A stretch of 64,000 nucleotides of DNA from Pinus tabuliformis (lineage: Eukaryota; Streptophyta; Pinopsida; Pinales; Pinaceae). Shown piece by piece: positions 21,853 through 32,759 of the stretch (within the stretch, counting starts at the first letter, position 1; each line of letters begins with the position of its first letter). The notes beneath the pieces were generated by a model that saw only the letters and a list, made by a program, of their open reading frames with translations, did not search any database and had not been told where the DNA came from. A program made the position numbers and the translations under genes. The stretch covers positions 360,441,750 to 360,505,749 of the forward strand of contig CM062814.1 of the NCBI GenBank assembly GCA_031772625.1, written 5' to 3'.

Positions 21853-22608
21853 ATCAGTAAGACCTTTTTGCAGTCTCCATGGTATGCTGATATATCTTAT
21901 GTATTGTTAAACCTGTTCGCTCCCCCAGGATTTTCCAGAACCAAGAAAAGATTTTTGAAAATGAAGGCTTTAAGGTTTTGTGTCATAGATGGTGCATTAT
22001 TTTGGAGAAATCATGAAGGTATATTGCTTAATTGTTTAACCATGAATGAAACTAACAATGTTATGAAAGAGTTCCATGCAGGTGACTATGGAGGACATCT
22101 ATATTGGAAGTCCACCACTGATAAAATCTTAAGGGTCGGATTCTATTGGCCCTCTCTTTTTGTAGATATAAAGAGGTTTTCCATGTCATGTCACAAATGC
22201 CAAATTTTTGAGGGCAGAAGAAAGCTGTTACCCTTGCCCTTGAAACCCATCTCAACCGAAAAGCCTTTTCAACAATGGGGTCTTGACTTCATTGGAGAAA
22301 TCCATCCCTCTTCCTCAGGCCAGCAAAAATGGAGTTTAACAGCCACCGACTATTTCACTAAGTGCGTTGAAGCCATTCCATGTAGGCAAGCAAATGACAC
22401 CATCATTATGCAATTCCTTGAGTGCAATATCCTTTCTAGATTTGGCTGCCCCGAGAAAATCATCACTGACAACGCCGCTGCCTTTAAGTCCAAAAAGATG
22501 ATCAGTTTCTGCCATAAGTTCCATATCACCCTAGACCACTCTACAGCTTATTACCCTCAAGGTAATGGCTTAGCCGAATCATCTAACAAAATTCTCATCA
22601 AATCATAA
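21853..22608 (+). pseudogene. Element C integrase: zinc-binding and catalytic domains
   Basis: The HHCC module is EFHAGDYGGHLYWK followed by MSCHKCQIFEG (about 22070-22210). The catalytic triad is complete: Asp in TATDYFTKC (about 22345), Asp in IITDNAAAF (about 22463) and Glu in GLAESSNK (about 22570). The frame ends at 22606-22608 and resumes in another frame at 22614, a frameshift of a few bases. Integrase inserts the cDNA and produces the 5-bp duplication. Confidence 0.9.
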
Positions 22609-23138
22609 AGAAAGTGTTGGAAGAGAACAAGAAGAACTGGCACAAAAAGCTGGTAAATGCCCTATGGGCAGACAGACTTTCAAGCAAGAGATCCATTGGA
22701 ATGAGCCCTTATGAGCTAGTATATCGCATGGAGGCCAGATTTCCTTCATCCCTGGGCATTCCTACTATCAAACTGTTACAGGAAATTCATGCTGAACCAA
22801 ATAACATTCAAAGAAGAGTTAATCAAACCATTCATCTTCAGCAAACCAGAGAACAAGTTTATGCCAAAGCTCAAATTTTGCAAGAAAAGCTTAAAAAGAT
22901 GTTTAATAAGAGAGCTAAGGTTGAGGATTTCAGCATTGATGACAAAGTTCTAAGGTGGGACTCAAGAAGAGAAGACAAGGGCAAACATGCCAAGTTTGAT
23001 TTTTTATGGAAAGGGTCGTTCGTTATTTCTGTTGTTCAGGGAAATAACACATATTTTCTCAAATCGGTAGAGGGAAATACTGCTGAAGAAGGCCCTGTGA
23101 ACGACCGTATGTTGAAGCATTACCATAACCCCTTTTAA
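22609..23138 (+). pseudogene. Element C integrase C-terminal domain
   Basis: 174 codons in a shifted frame. It begins ENKKNWHKKLVNALWADRLS, the end of the catalytic core, continues with SIGMSPYELVYRMEA and a basic coiled region, and ends with a GPY/F-like module (FDFLWKGSFVISVVQGNNTY) and MLKHYHNPF. It binds DNA in the pre-integration complex. No chromodomain is evident. Confidence 0.85.
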
Positions 23139-23731
23139 GGGACACAATGCAAGCTTTGTATATATCTTTGTACAGTCTTATTTGTATATATCTGAACTTT
23201 ATTTTCGTTTCTCTATAGACAAGCCGATTGTTTAAGGAGCAACAGTAAATTTTGTGAAGACACAACCAATGCAAGTATTCCAGTTCTAAAAGCTCTATCT
23301 CTGCACCAATTTCAGCAAAACAACAAGAGAAGCACTGTCAAATCACAAGAAATTCATGGTAAAAGCAAACTGTTCGCAGTTTTTAGCCAGAGGGATCAAA
23401 GTAGAGCAGTATTTTCAGTTCATATCAGCACCATTACTCAAAGCAAAAACAAGGCAAACAACTCAGTTTTGATCCATGTTCTGAGACTGTTTCAAAAGGC
23501 ATGTCCCAACAGTATAATACATAATATCAAGCATGCAAAAGAAAGCAGGTGATGCTATACAGTCCACAGTAGCCCAGTTGAGGAGAGAGCTGTTCATATT
23601 TCAAAGTTTCACACTTGAGGCAACCAGTACAAAGAAGTTTTTTTAGTCTACAACAACCATAGAAGATCAAGGCAGTCTGACCTAGTTTTCTTGGCTTTTC
23701 ACATGGAAAAGCCATCCCCAAGTGGAGCCAC
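23139..23731 (+). other. Element C 3' untranslated region
   Basis: About 590 bp without a gene. It ends ACATGGAAAAGCCATCCCCA then AGTGGAGCCAC at the LTR border. The same GGAAAAGCCATCCCC block borders the B LTR, marking the polypurine-tract region. Unlike B and F, nothing else lies here, and unlike D and E there is no antisense gene. Confidence 0.75.
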
Positions 23732-26700
23732 TGTTAGCCTCCTGTTGCAATAGGTGTTCATGTTTCATGATTGACATTTTTACATGCCAAATATGTCATC
23801 TTTCATGCTGCAAGGTTCCATACTTCCTTGAAGAGGCCAAAGAAGAAGTCATAAAAGTGTGCTAAGTCCAAATTCCACTGCTGTATTTCAATTTTGATGA
23901 GTTGTTCCAGTTTTAAAGAGTTTTCATTCAAGGGAGGTCCAAACAGTCTAATCTTGGTCTCCCTAGGTTTCAATTTCCTGTTTTAGAATATAGAGAATGA
24001 TATCTGTCCAAACAGTTTAATCTTGGCAGATTTGTAGATAGGTAGAGAATCAAAAGAGCCCAATTGCTTAATATGGGCCCTTGGTAGAAATAAGTGTAGA
24101 TTTAGATAGGAAAACAGAAAAAAGAAAAAATTGTAAAGCTTGGTCTGCAAGTCTAAGTGCACCCACCTAAAAAGAAGAAAAAATGTTAGGTATATTAGGC
24201 TGGGTAGGTAGCTGTGAGGTTGCAGAATGATGATTCATGATCAATTTTGTGTTACAAAGTGTTTTATCTTTCCATATCACAATTATGATGTAGTTTTTCA
24301 CCTGGAGGAGCTCAGGCTGGATGTCACTAACTCCCCCTTCTTCTAATTTCCCAAGTCACTTACTAATTGCCCCAAAGAGGTCAAGATCTACTTAAGCCTC
24401 TTAGTTTCATCATTCTCCATATCACTTGCCTTGGTGAAGATCTGCTTTACTCAAGGATTGTTCATTTCTCTTATATGAATCATTTTCCCCAAATAGCCTA
24501 AGGTCTCTTACCTTAGTGCTTTCTGGTCACCTCCATATTAATTACTAACTATATTATTTAACTCCCTAATCCGTTTCCCCTTCCCCTACTAAAACTATGT
24601 ATAAATTCCCAAAAATATTAAATATCCCTTCCCTGGCACTATAGCCATATTTTTCCTAAGTTTGGGAAAGAACAGACTATCTGGGGCTGTTTTTAGCCCA
24701 TCTGAGTCTTAATAGAAGTTAGTTTGACACCTGGTCATACTAACAACCTTTTTCCCCTAGTCCTAACGCTCAAAAACCCATTGTTTCACCCTTATGCCTA
24801 AGTCCCAAGCGTAAATATATTAACCTGCTCGTTTGTACATAACCCAAAACCCTTTTTTTTTTATGTTTTTAACCCCCCCCCCTGTCGCGCCGTATGAAGA
24901 TTCACATATTCCCATGCCCTCTCCCTTAACCCTCCGCCGTATCGTCCTTGCCGCCAGCCGTTAGATCCGGCCCGCCCGAGATCTACAGTGGGCGGGCCTT
25001 CCCATACGCCAAGAGCCCGAGGGTTAGCGTCCGGGAGATGGGCGGTATTGCCGCCATACTCTCGGCACACGTCACCTTCCCAGGCGTGGCCGATCCCCCC
25101 TCCGCGAAACCACCTTTGCTCCAAGGCGGTGCACCCAGAAAACCACAAACCGCTCCCCTCCGGGTGACGTAAGCCACACGTCATACTGCTGCGTCATCCG
25201 CCTGCGTGGCCTCCTACCACATCACTGCCACTCTCTCCCTTTATCGTACTGCCACGTCACCTCTGTACGTGCTGACATCATCACCCTGATGTCATCCCGC
25301 CAAGTCATCTGCCGTACATGGTCCCACCTGCTGATGTCATGCTGATGTCATCATCAATTTTGAGGCGAAAGGCGAAAATAGTGCTTAGGAAGCCCGGATT
25401 CAGATTCTGAAGCAGTTTTTCATGTGCGATTAGGGCTACGGGAAAAGGGCCGAAATGGAAAACCCCTCGTTGCGCAACCCCCAGCAAGCCCGAAAGGCGA
25501 CGAATGACCTGTTTTTCTTCGCGAAGCATGCAGGAAGGAGCAAAAGACAATTCTAAAGGAAATAGAGGGCCGAACAGCAGCCATTAAGTTTTGATTTGAC
25601 CCATAGCAAAGGAGAGAACCAGCCCGATTCATTTGGCAAAGAGTATGAGTTAAATTTTTAATGGAATTTTTCAGTTCCCAAAGCAGGTCAGCATTGAATG
25701 GCCTCCAGCAAAGTCAAATCAGGAGGTGTAAGCCCATCCCAGCTCTCAAATCACAGTTAAAGCATTTAAAGCCACCGAACCACAACGGAGTAGAAGTCCA
25801 TGCACAGTTATTGCAGAAGCACTGCACCAAGCCACTGAGGACAATGCATTAATTCAGTTTTGATACGGCTGCCCTCAGCGCAGCCCATAGATATTTTCTT
25901 GCATTTATTGCTGATAGGGTTAGGTTAAAAGTAATCATTTACTTTCAGACCTGTTTAGGTCACAACTATAATAAACAATTTTGGAGAATTTTCCCTATAT
26001 ATACCACCCTCTGTATTGTTTCAAGGGTTGGTCGATTGATAATTTTCACTAGAGACTCGCACGGTATACCTGATATGTTTTACTTAGAGATTAGAGGAAC
26101 GACTGTCTGCTCTGTGTCTAATGATCTGAGGAAGTGAATGTGGAATCCTTGTGGTGCAAAATGGCTCAATAAGTGCTTCTTACCTCTGTTTTCATCGTTT
26201 CACCATCTAAATAGCAGAAAGAAAGATTAGCTTAGAACTTGTTTAAATGCACTCTAAGCTCAATTTCTATTGTTTCTTTATGTTTTTTCATCTGAACTGA
26301 ACTGGACATGAATATGAATTCCCTATGGCTCATATTTACTCTAATTCACATGTGTTTGACAGTTATCTAGGGATTCTTTACTGCCCCTAAATAGAGCTCA
26401 TTCACCCTTCTCTGTTAAGCTGATTGAGAGATTCTTGATTGCCTCTCCTTCCTTAGCATTCTTTCCATCCTTTAAACTTGAAAAATTGTTCCATGTGCAG
26501 CTACCTTGCTCCTTATTCCTCCTGTGACAAAGAAAACACACCAGCAGTCTTACTCCTTGACTCCATGCCCAATGGTTTGAAACTTCCACACTATACCTGC
26601 CTCTTTACTTGAAAACATCAATCTTCCCACCAAAACACAAACAAAACCCCTAAACTCAATAGCTAGCCTAAAATCCCCCTCAACAAAGCTAAACCATAAA

Positions 26701-26813
26701 GAGAGAGCCCTTTCTAACTGCAGGTGGGCTAGAATCTGCAGTCCAAAGTTGGTCTGTGGTTACCTCGGCCGTATCCTTTTACTCCAACCTGAGGGACAAC
26801 CTGAGTGATAACA
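23732..26813 (+). repeat. Element C 3' LTR (3,082 bp)
   Basis: It begins TGTTAGCCTCC and ends GAGTGATAACA. It is nearly identical to 13512-16621, including the upstream TATA-like box (about 24600), GC-rich block (about 24880-25350), downstream TATA-like box (about 25995) and the hairpin near 26700. A gap of about 16 bp near 26085 accounts for part of the length difference. Confidence 0.93.
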
Positions 26814-26818
26814 GATCT
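26814..26818. repeat. Right target-site duplication of element C (GATCT)
   Basis: GATCT directly follows GATAACA of the 3' LTR and matches 13507-13511. Confidence 0.92.
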
Positions 26819-27358
26819 GACGGAGAAGGTCATGCTAGTCATTTCCCCTCATGTTTTGCCCCTGCTAGCTTAGGTCCTTTGTCAATGATCACCAAAGTCC
26901 ATGATAGTAAAGGTCTGGTCCTCTAATGGACAAAGGTCACTTTCGGTCATTAGGTCTAGGGATTAAATCAATTTGGTCTTTAAATATGTCTAGTAAAGCC
27001 ATGCAGGCCAGAGTGATGCCCTTGCAAAGTAATGATTCATAGAGTTTCATCATCATATTGATAAACTTCGACTGTTCTTCAAAACTCTGTTTTGAAGAAA
27101 AGTCAAACAGTGTTATTGGTGAAAAAAATTTCAAAAAGGTCTTCAGTTTATTTCTTCAAGTGTAGTCATGGTTTCTGTGGCCAAATTTCCTATCAAGCAA
27201 TCTCTACAAAGAGTACCGAAAATTTCGTCACTTGAGCCAAAATTCAGAGGAAAAGTGAAAATCAGGGTTGTTTTAAAGTCAGTGAAAAAGTGTCAAACAT
27301 AAACATTAGAAAATGGGTTTTTTGAAAAAGCGAAAATGTAACCCATCACTTCCAAATA

Positions 27359-27367
27359 TTTATATAC
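27359..27367 (+). promoter_or_regulatory. TATA-like box upstream of the F eORF
   Basis: TTTATATAC followed by AAACTCCCACC lies about 420 bp before the eORF start and just before the GC-rich array. It matches the upstream boxes of the B and C LTRs in position. Confidence 0.4.
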
Positions 27368-27476
27368 AAACTCCCACCTAAATCCAACTCATTGTGCAAT
27401 CAAAGGCAGAAGGAAAGCATATCAAAGTTGTGGGTGTGCAAGCGCATAATTTGGAGTAGTTTGGAGGAAGTTTCAG

Positions 27477-27640
27477 GGGCGCAGCGCACACAGGCAGGGG
27501 CGCGGTGCACACACAGGGCGCGGCGCACACAGGTAGTGGTGCGGTGCACACACAGGGCATGACGCACACAGAGCCCGCCCGCAGTGCAAATTCTTAACTA
27601 GCGCGGCGCACACCCAGAGCGCAATGCACTGCGTTTTGCA
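27477..27640 (+). repeat. Array of about 20-bp GCGCGGCGCACACAG-type units in the F LTR
   Basis: Six to seven degenerate units, such as GGGCGCAGCGCACACAGG, GGGCGCGGTGCACACACAGG and GGCGCGGCGCACACAGG, lie between the upstream TATA-like box and the eORF start. A further single unit GGTGCGGCGCACACAGG lies after the eORF at about 29723. This would be the 5' untranslated region of an eORF transcript. Related but distinct GTGCG words mark the D and E modules. Confidence 0.75.
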
Positions 27641-27786
27641 CGTGACACATAGAGACAAAGTGCCTAGAATTTTCCAAACTCCCTCAAATTTTTTTGTGAA
27701 GCACATAAATTGCAAGATATCACAAACAACACCCAGCTTCACCATCATCAAAGGGGCAGCCTAAATACAGTTTATAAACAGCAGTC

Positions 27787-29283
27787 ATGGCATCTGAGGG
27801 TTCATCAGAGTATGAGGTGGAAACTCACAGTGAAACAGCTTGAGGATAACAGGCCCCCAGGAGACATCACAGGAGTGGAAAACATGTTAGGGATGAGCCA
27901 AACACCCTCACTGAATTTCAGGCATGCCCTCTTGCTATGTCATGTTTCTAGCACCTAGCATGTTTTGAATTTTGTCAAAGGGTGGCAAATGTCAGAGTTC
28001 ATCATTAGTTGGCCCGTCTGTTTGTGCTTCACCTACATGGAGGTCAGTCTGTCTTGGCCGGGGTCACCTTCACATTGACACCCGAAACTATCTCAGTGGC
28101 AACAGGCATACCAAATGTTGGAGAATAGTGGCATAAGAAAAGGAAGGTGGATAGGCATCATTATGAGCCTTACATTAAGGCCAGTTGTTTGAGGCATCTC
28201 ACAAGAGTCTTCCCACTCATATTTTTGAAAGATGAGTATACTCTGCTCATGAAATTGATCATGAAGTACTTCAATTGTGAGGGGAGGTTTTCTCGCCTAT
28301 GTGCCTATCACATCAGGTTGCTCATGCACTCTACCAGGGTGCGGATGATGAACCTCCCATTTTTCATTTGCGGGAACATAGAGAGGATGAAAAATTTCAT
28401 GCAGTATAAGACCCCTCAGTAGCAGCTCAAGGGTGTTTATCACTTTGCTCTTATCCGGATTTTGGTGGATCATCAGTTGGGATTGCAGGCATTTCTTGGG
28501 AGGATTTCATCTCCCATGACTTCTTCAGCACTCCACAGGTAGTATCAGAAACAGAGTATGAGATAGGTGGTCCTTCACATCAGTATGAGCACCATGAGAC
28601 TGTTATTATGCAGTATTCATCACCTATCAAAGAGGCAACAGACATTTATTTGCAGCGGCAAAGCGAGTGTTATCTCCACCCCGGGTGGATGGGGCCTCGC
28701 TTCCTACATTGATGACATAGGAACAGGACAGAGGTAAGGAGACAATGCATGATGAGGGGCCTTCAGGTGAGCCATCAGGTGAGCAGAGACATAATTTTTT
28801 CTCCTTCATGATGATGAGACAGATACAGAACCGATAAATGTAGAGCTTAGAGAGCTCATCCAGGAGCAGCAATCAGTGATTGGGGCCTTATCCCTTGACT
28901 TGGAGAGGGCTAAGTGGAACATGAAGTACTTGGAGCAGAGAAACAAATAGCTAGAGGATCAGCGGGCGATCATGGTGCTACAAAATATTCGAGAGCATCA
29001 CCAAGCTCCACAAAGAAGAAGAGTTGAGTTCACATCATTGTAGCAAGAGATCAATGAGGATCAGGAGTCCCATCTCAAGAGCATTAACATGCACTTGGAT
29101 ATGCTGCTAGACAAAGCCGACAAGGACCATGCTTTGCTGAGACACATGACTTATCATTACAAGACACGAAATATGAGTGCAAAGTCCCGGATAAGGAGCA
29201 TGAAGGCAAAATTGAGCAAAGCAACAAAAGAGGAAAAAGAGCAAGATCGGCTTCGAATCTTGGCTGAGGCTTCTTTGGCATAG
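27787..29283 (+). pseudogene. LTR-embedded eORF of element F
   Basis: A single frame from ATG 27787 (MASEGSSEYEVETHSE) to TAG 29281 spans 499 codons with no frameshift but about a dozen in-frame stops, many of them TAG next to Gln or Glu codons. The middle has VTFTLTPETISVATGIPNVG (about 28061-28121) and FSRLCAYHIRLLMHSTRV (about 28288-28341), the kind of pattern seen in plant-transposon-type proteins. The B eORF has matching blocks in the same order. The C-terminal third is a Lys/Glu/Leu coiled coil (about 28840-29260). It lies inside the LTR, in sense with it. The product's role is unknown. Confidence 0.65.
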
Positions 29284-30741
29284 CATAGAACCCCATAGAG
29301 AACCTCCAGCCCAAATTTCAAGGAATTTGGGGGAATTTTGGTCACATGACAAATTTTTGGGCAAAACACAAGTTTTTTCTCCCGCTAAAAATTGGAAACT
29401 CCAAATGAAGACTGGTTTGCATTTTTGGAATTAGCATGGAAAATTACGACTACTGGTACTTGGAAAAGAAATTTCGGCAAGATATGAGTCTCCATGAGGT
29501 CAAAAACACCCAAAAAATGGCTTCTCTGCCCCTTTTTTGACACACAGGAAGCAGTCTTGGGAGAATGATGATTTGGAGGGGCAAATGAGCACAAAATTTA
29601 GAAATTCCAGTTGGGTTAGAAAGTAGACAGGACAGGCTTTCCAATAAGGACACTTGGGCACATTTTGGACACGTGCAAGTGCCACAAATCAGGCTCCAAA
29701 CTAGCATGACGCACAGAGAAAATGGTGCGGCGCACACAGGAAAAATTGCCAAATTTACTTCCGTTTCGCAAAATTTCGATTCGCGACTTCTCCAAGTGGG
29801 CCCCCTCATCTACATTTTAGTTTTCTGGCACCTAAGGTGGCATTTAAAGTATTTTCTATCCAGATTGGCTTCTATCCAAGTGGTGAAGGAAGGAAAATGG
29901 TCACCCAAGCCATTTGTCATGTTTGTAACGCTACACCTGTAGCCGATGGTTGGCTCTTCATCTCCATTTTGTAATGATTCGAGTAACTCGCCAACCCTTA
30001 GGCGTTCTATCTCTTCATGGCACATTCTATATATTGTATGCAAACCATTTTCAAAGGGTTGGTTGGCTTGTAACTTCTCGAAGACTGTGGGAAAGACACT
30101 CTGCTTCTTCACTATATATTTTTGACAGAGAATTAATGAAAGGCAGTGGCTCTGTTTCATGAGATTCATGTGGTTGTGAGTGTAGCAAATGTGTCTCTTA
30201 TGTTTTCAATGTATTTCGTTATGTTTCATAATTCAATTCATGTTCATTTTGAGTGAAATTTTCTGAGTTAGATAAGGTAGAATTCAATTTTATTGCTCTG
30301 CCTGTGGGAAAATTTCATGTTTAGTGTTCTTCTTCTGTTGAAAAGGATTCATGTTCCTATGCCCTTTTCACTCTCCTAAACAATCTCTCCATTCCAAGTT
30401 ATTTCAAACTAAATTGCTACACTTTCCGCCTGCCTTGCCTCACGAAGTAATCTGTGCCTTTGTATTAAATTATCTATTCTTTGCTGACCGTTGGTCCCAT
30501 ACCATCCTAGAAGCCCAGTCATTCATAAAAAATTGTTTCTTGTATCCCTGTTCACTTACTCGTCTAAGATCAATAATTCACTATAAGTCATCTTAGACCA
30601 TTTTTTTCTTATCTATTAACTGAGCGTGACTCAGAGAGAGCCCTCTCTTGTTTTGGTAGGGCTAGCTACCAGACTGAGTGTGGTTTGTGGTTACCCTGAA
30701 TTTTGCCTTCCTTTAGCCTAGGGTAGATTTAGGTGCTAACA
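29284..30741 (+). promoter_or_regulatory. F LTR downstream of the eORF: second promoter region and LTR end
   Basis: Noncoding. It holds a GTGCGGCGCACACAGG unit at about 29723, a TATA-like CTATATATTTTT at 30112-30123 (corresponding to the downstream boxes of C and B), and AGAGAGAGCCCTCTCT at 30633-30648. Short open frames in this stretch are not conserved and are not called. Confidence 0.5.
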
Positions 30742-31039
30742 TATTGGTCGGTCAATGAACAATATTGCTGAATACAGCACGTTGTTAGAGCTCCTCTCTG
30801 ATGCCATTACGCGTGGCATACATCGTATCACCGTCAGTCTAGACACACAACTCGTCATCCTACAACTCACTGGTATCTACTCCATACGGAATCCAGCTAT
30901 CTATCGCATGTTCCTAAGGGTCAAGATTTTGGAAAGGCAGTTTGATTCTATTCAATATCAGCATATTTCCAGAAACTTAAACACATTAACAGACTCATTG
31001 GCAAATTATGTGTTAGATATACATTTGCAACATTTATAA
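30742..31039 (+). pseudogene. Element D aRNH, C-terminal part only
   Basis: It starts mid-protein directly after the F LTR and stays open to 31039. NNIAEYSTLLELL carries the active-site Glu, VSLDTQLVILQL the third acidic site, and NTLTDSLAN the fourth. It aligns with the C-terminal two thirds of the E aRNH (NNISEYSAVIELL, RLDSELVVLQL, NTLADTIAS). The N-terminal part, with the first Asp, is missing from the window. Its place after integrase in E shows what preceded it in intact D. Confidence 0.8.
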
Positions 31040-31487
31040 AAGAATCATTTCATCAAATATTTGCATCAAGATCACATAACTCAACCAAAATAAAGCTCTG
31101 AAAATCAAAAATATATATATAATTGTTTATGGTTCATACATAATGTTCTGTAACCAGGAAAAAATCGGTCAAATGACCCAAAAATCAAAATGCTGGGGGG
31201 CACCCTAGTCTAATGATTCTGGTGATAACAAGTCACTGCCTGTGCAGTCATGCATAAAAGCCTAGTCCATCGACTCGACACTGAAGTGGTATGTCGTTGC
31301 AACCTCAGAGGTAGCTCGTCGGTCCTCACGTCCGAAATATCAAGAGAGAGGCCTTCGATCTAATCCTGCAATGCTGAAAGAGTCTCAGCCACATCAAGGT
31401 TGCGAAGGATAGCCCTCCCCATAGCCTCTCCCACTAGAGCAGCAGTTGGTACTCTCAAACGTACCACTGGCCGAACTGGTCAAATAT

Positions 31488-31584
31488 CTACATGAGCACA
31501 TGAGTTTTGATTAGTCCTGATAGAAGAAAGCACAAGAACATTATAAAACGAAACGATAAATAGAGATATGGTCAAAGAATTTAC
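31488..31584 (-). other. Predicted intron 2 of the D antisense gene (97 bp)
   Basis: The donor is ATAG/GTAAATTC and the acceptor CATGTAG/ATATTT on the minus strand. The homologous E gene has a 91-bp GT-AG interval at the same protein position, after the GDPD and PPGE/LPAGE motifs. In both, the coding frame continues in the same phase across the splice. Confidence 0.65.
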
Positions 31585-32459
31585 CTATAGCACCCCACTA
31601 CTCACCAGCCGGCAACACCAAATCCGGGTCACCCCGGAAATCCATACCAGCATATGGATACTCAGAAAAAACCATCTCCTGGAGGTTGAACCACTCAAAG
31701 AAGGTATCAGAAAAGGAAACTTGGGACTAACCAGCATGTCGAGCCATAAGGTTGACCCATATTTGCATCCGTGGCTCAGTCGGTGGAGGTAAGCCAAGTG
31801 AAATGTACTGTGGCTGCATCAGTGGGATCTTTTCTAAGGCGAAATTGGTCAAAATAGAACCATAGCCGAAGTTCTTGGATTTTACACCTTTTACCTTGGT
31901 CAGTTGTTCTTTCATCATAGGGAGTACTGCGTCACACCAGTTGAAACCTTTGGTTCAAGGCATTCCAAGGTGTATTTCATATAAGACCTGTTAGCCATGT
32001 GAAGAGCTGCAATACCAGCTAGTCTAGCAAAAGTGAACAGAATGGTCCTAAGCGACCGATCATTGACATCTCGGATGTTGATCTTGCCATCCCTACTCAG
32101 CTGAGATCCCTCTCTACAATACCGGCGAATATAATCTCTCATGGATTCGCCCCCACAAGCGGAGCCTGATAATGAAAGAGGGGCACCACAACTCCATAAA
32201 CCGGTCAAAAAATAGATGTTCATGATAGCCAATGGGATATATTTTCCTCTAATCTGAAGCACCTGGTTGGTAGGATCCCATGCATCAAGAAGATATTGCA
32301 ACAAGTTGATTTGTTGCCTCATGCTAGAGATGCAGAAAAACTTGAACAGGCCACAGTTCCACATTGCAGTTACCCTAACCGGATCATGTAAAACAAGCAT
32401 GTCCTCCTCTTCATGCTCGCATTCTTGCCATGTAACAACCATTTTGCTCCGATAAATAT

Positions 32460-32759
32460 CTGCAAAACAAGCAAGAGAAGAGTGAGGGTCCTGATTTGGT
32501 AGAAAAAGGCAAAAATTCCATAAGAAAATAGTGCAAAAATTTCCCTTCTCGTGCCCATCGTACCCCCAGCAGTGTACTGGGTGAGATGCATACTGACTGT
32601 CCAAAAGCCAAGCCAGTATGCATTACACCTTTCTATACAGGAAGGGTGCGATGGAGCCAAGGAAAATTTTTCAAACCCTAGAGGCCTAGAAAAACAAGGA
32701 AACATGCACAGAATTTAAAAGGAAGGAATGCAACTGAAGAGCTCAGGTTTAGCTCCTAC
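32460..32759 (-). other. Predicted intron 1 of the D antisense gene (300 bp), with GTGCG module
   Basis: The donor is GACCAG/GTAGGAGC; the acceptor TTGTTTTGCAG is preceded by a pyrimidine-rich tract. E has a 327-bp intron at the matching place. The intron contains GTGAGATGCATAC (32581), TATGCATTACACC and GGGTGCGATGG (32643), the same words found in the D LTR and leader. Confidence 0.6.

Larger units (their letters stand above)
13512..26813 (+). mobile_element. Element C: full-length TAT-like Ty3/gypsy retrotransposon, 13.3 kb
   Basis: It is complete from LTR to LTR with a perfect 5-bp duplication. The order is LTR, primer site, leader, gag, protease, aRNH, RT, RNase H, integrase, 3' region, LTR. 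Counting by eye over the first 370 bp, the LTRs differ at about 8 sites, so it is the youngest insertion here. It is nevertheless not autonomous: RT has YLND instead of YLDD, and several stops are present. It is a sister of B and F, but its LTR lacks their eORF. Confidence 0.93.
9540..30741 (+). mobile_element. Element F: 5'-truncated TAT-like element fused into D
   Basis: From about 9540 the sequence encodes aRNH, RT, RNase H and integrase of the B/C type, not the D/E type. It is followed by its own LTR, which starts at 13396 after ATTGGAGCCAA, the counterpart of the C junction AAGTGGAGCCAC. The LTR ends at 30741 and is interrupted by element C. No 5' LTR, primer site, gag or protease of this family is present. 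F probably inserted into D (the right edge lies inside the D aRNH) and a deletion then removed its left part together with D pol. The left edge lies between about 9525 and 9560. Confidence 0.75.
26819..30741 (+). repeat. Element F 3' LTR, main segment with embedded eORF
   Basis: It continues from 13511. In order it contains an upstream AT-rich part (26819-27350), a TATA-like box (27359), a GC-rich repeat array (27477-27640), the eORF (27787-29283), a second GC motif (about 29705-29740), a second TATA-like box (30112), the conserved AGAGAGAGCCCTCTCT (30633) and the end GGTGCTAACA. The layout parallels the LTRs of B and C. The base after the end (30742) is mid-gene sequence of the D aRNH. Confidence 0.72.

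Noticed and set aside
27477-27640. CRISPR-like array
   Set aside because: Units are short, degenerate and adjacent without unique spacers, and the context is a plant LTR.
29673-30596. Several open frames of 70-120 codons on both strands
   Set aside because: They show no similarity to any frame in the other elements, overlap one another, and lie in the promoter half of the F LTR.
26819-30741. F LTR as an independent solo LTR unrelated to the 9540-13395 pol
   Set aside because: The sequence directly before 13396 matches the conserved block that borders the LTR in C and B, so the LTR is attached to this pol region.
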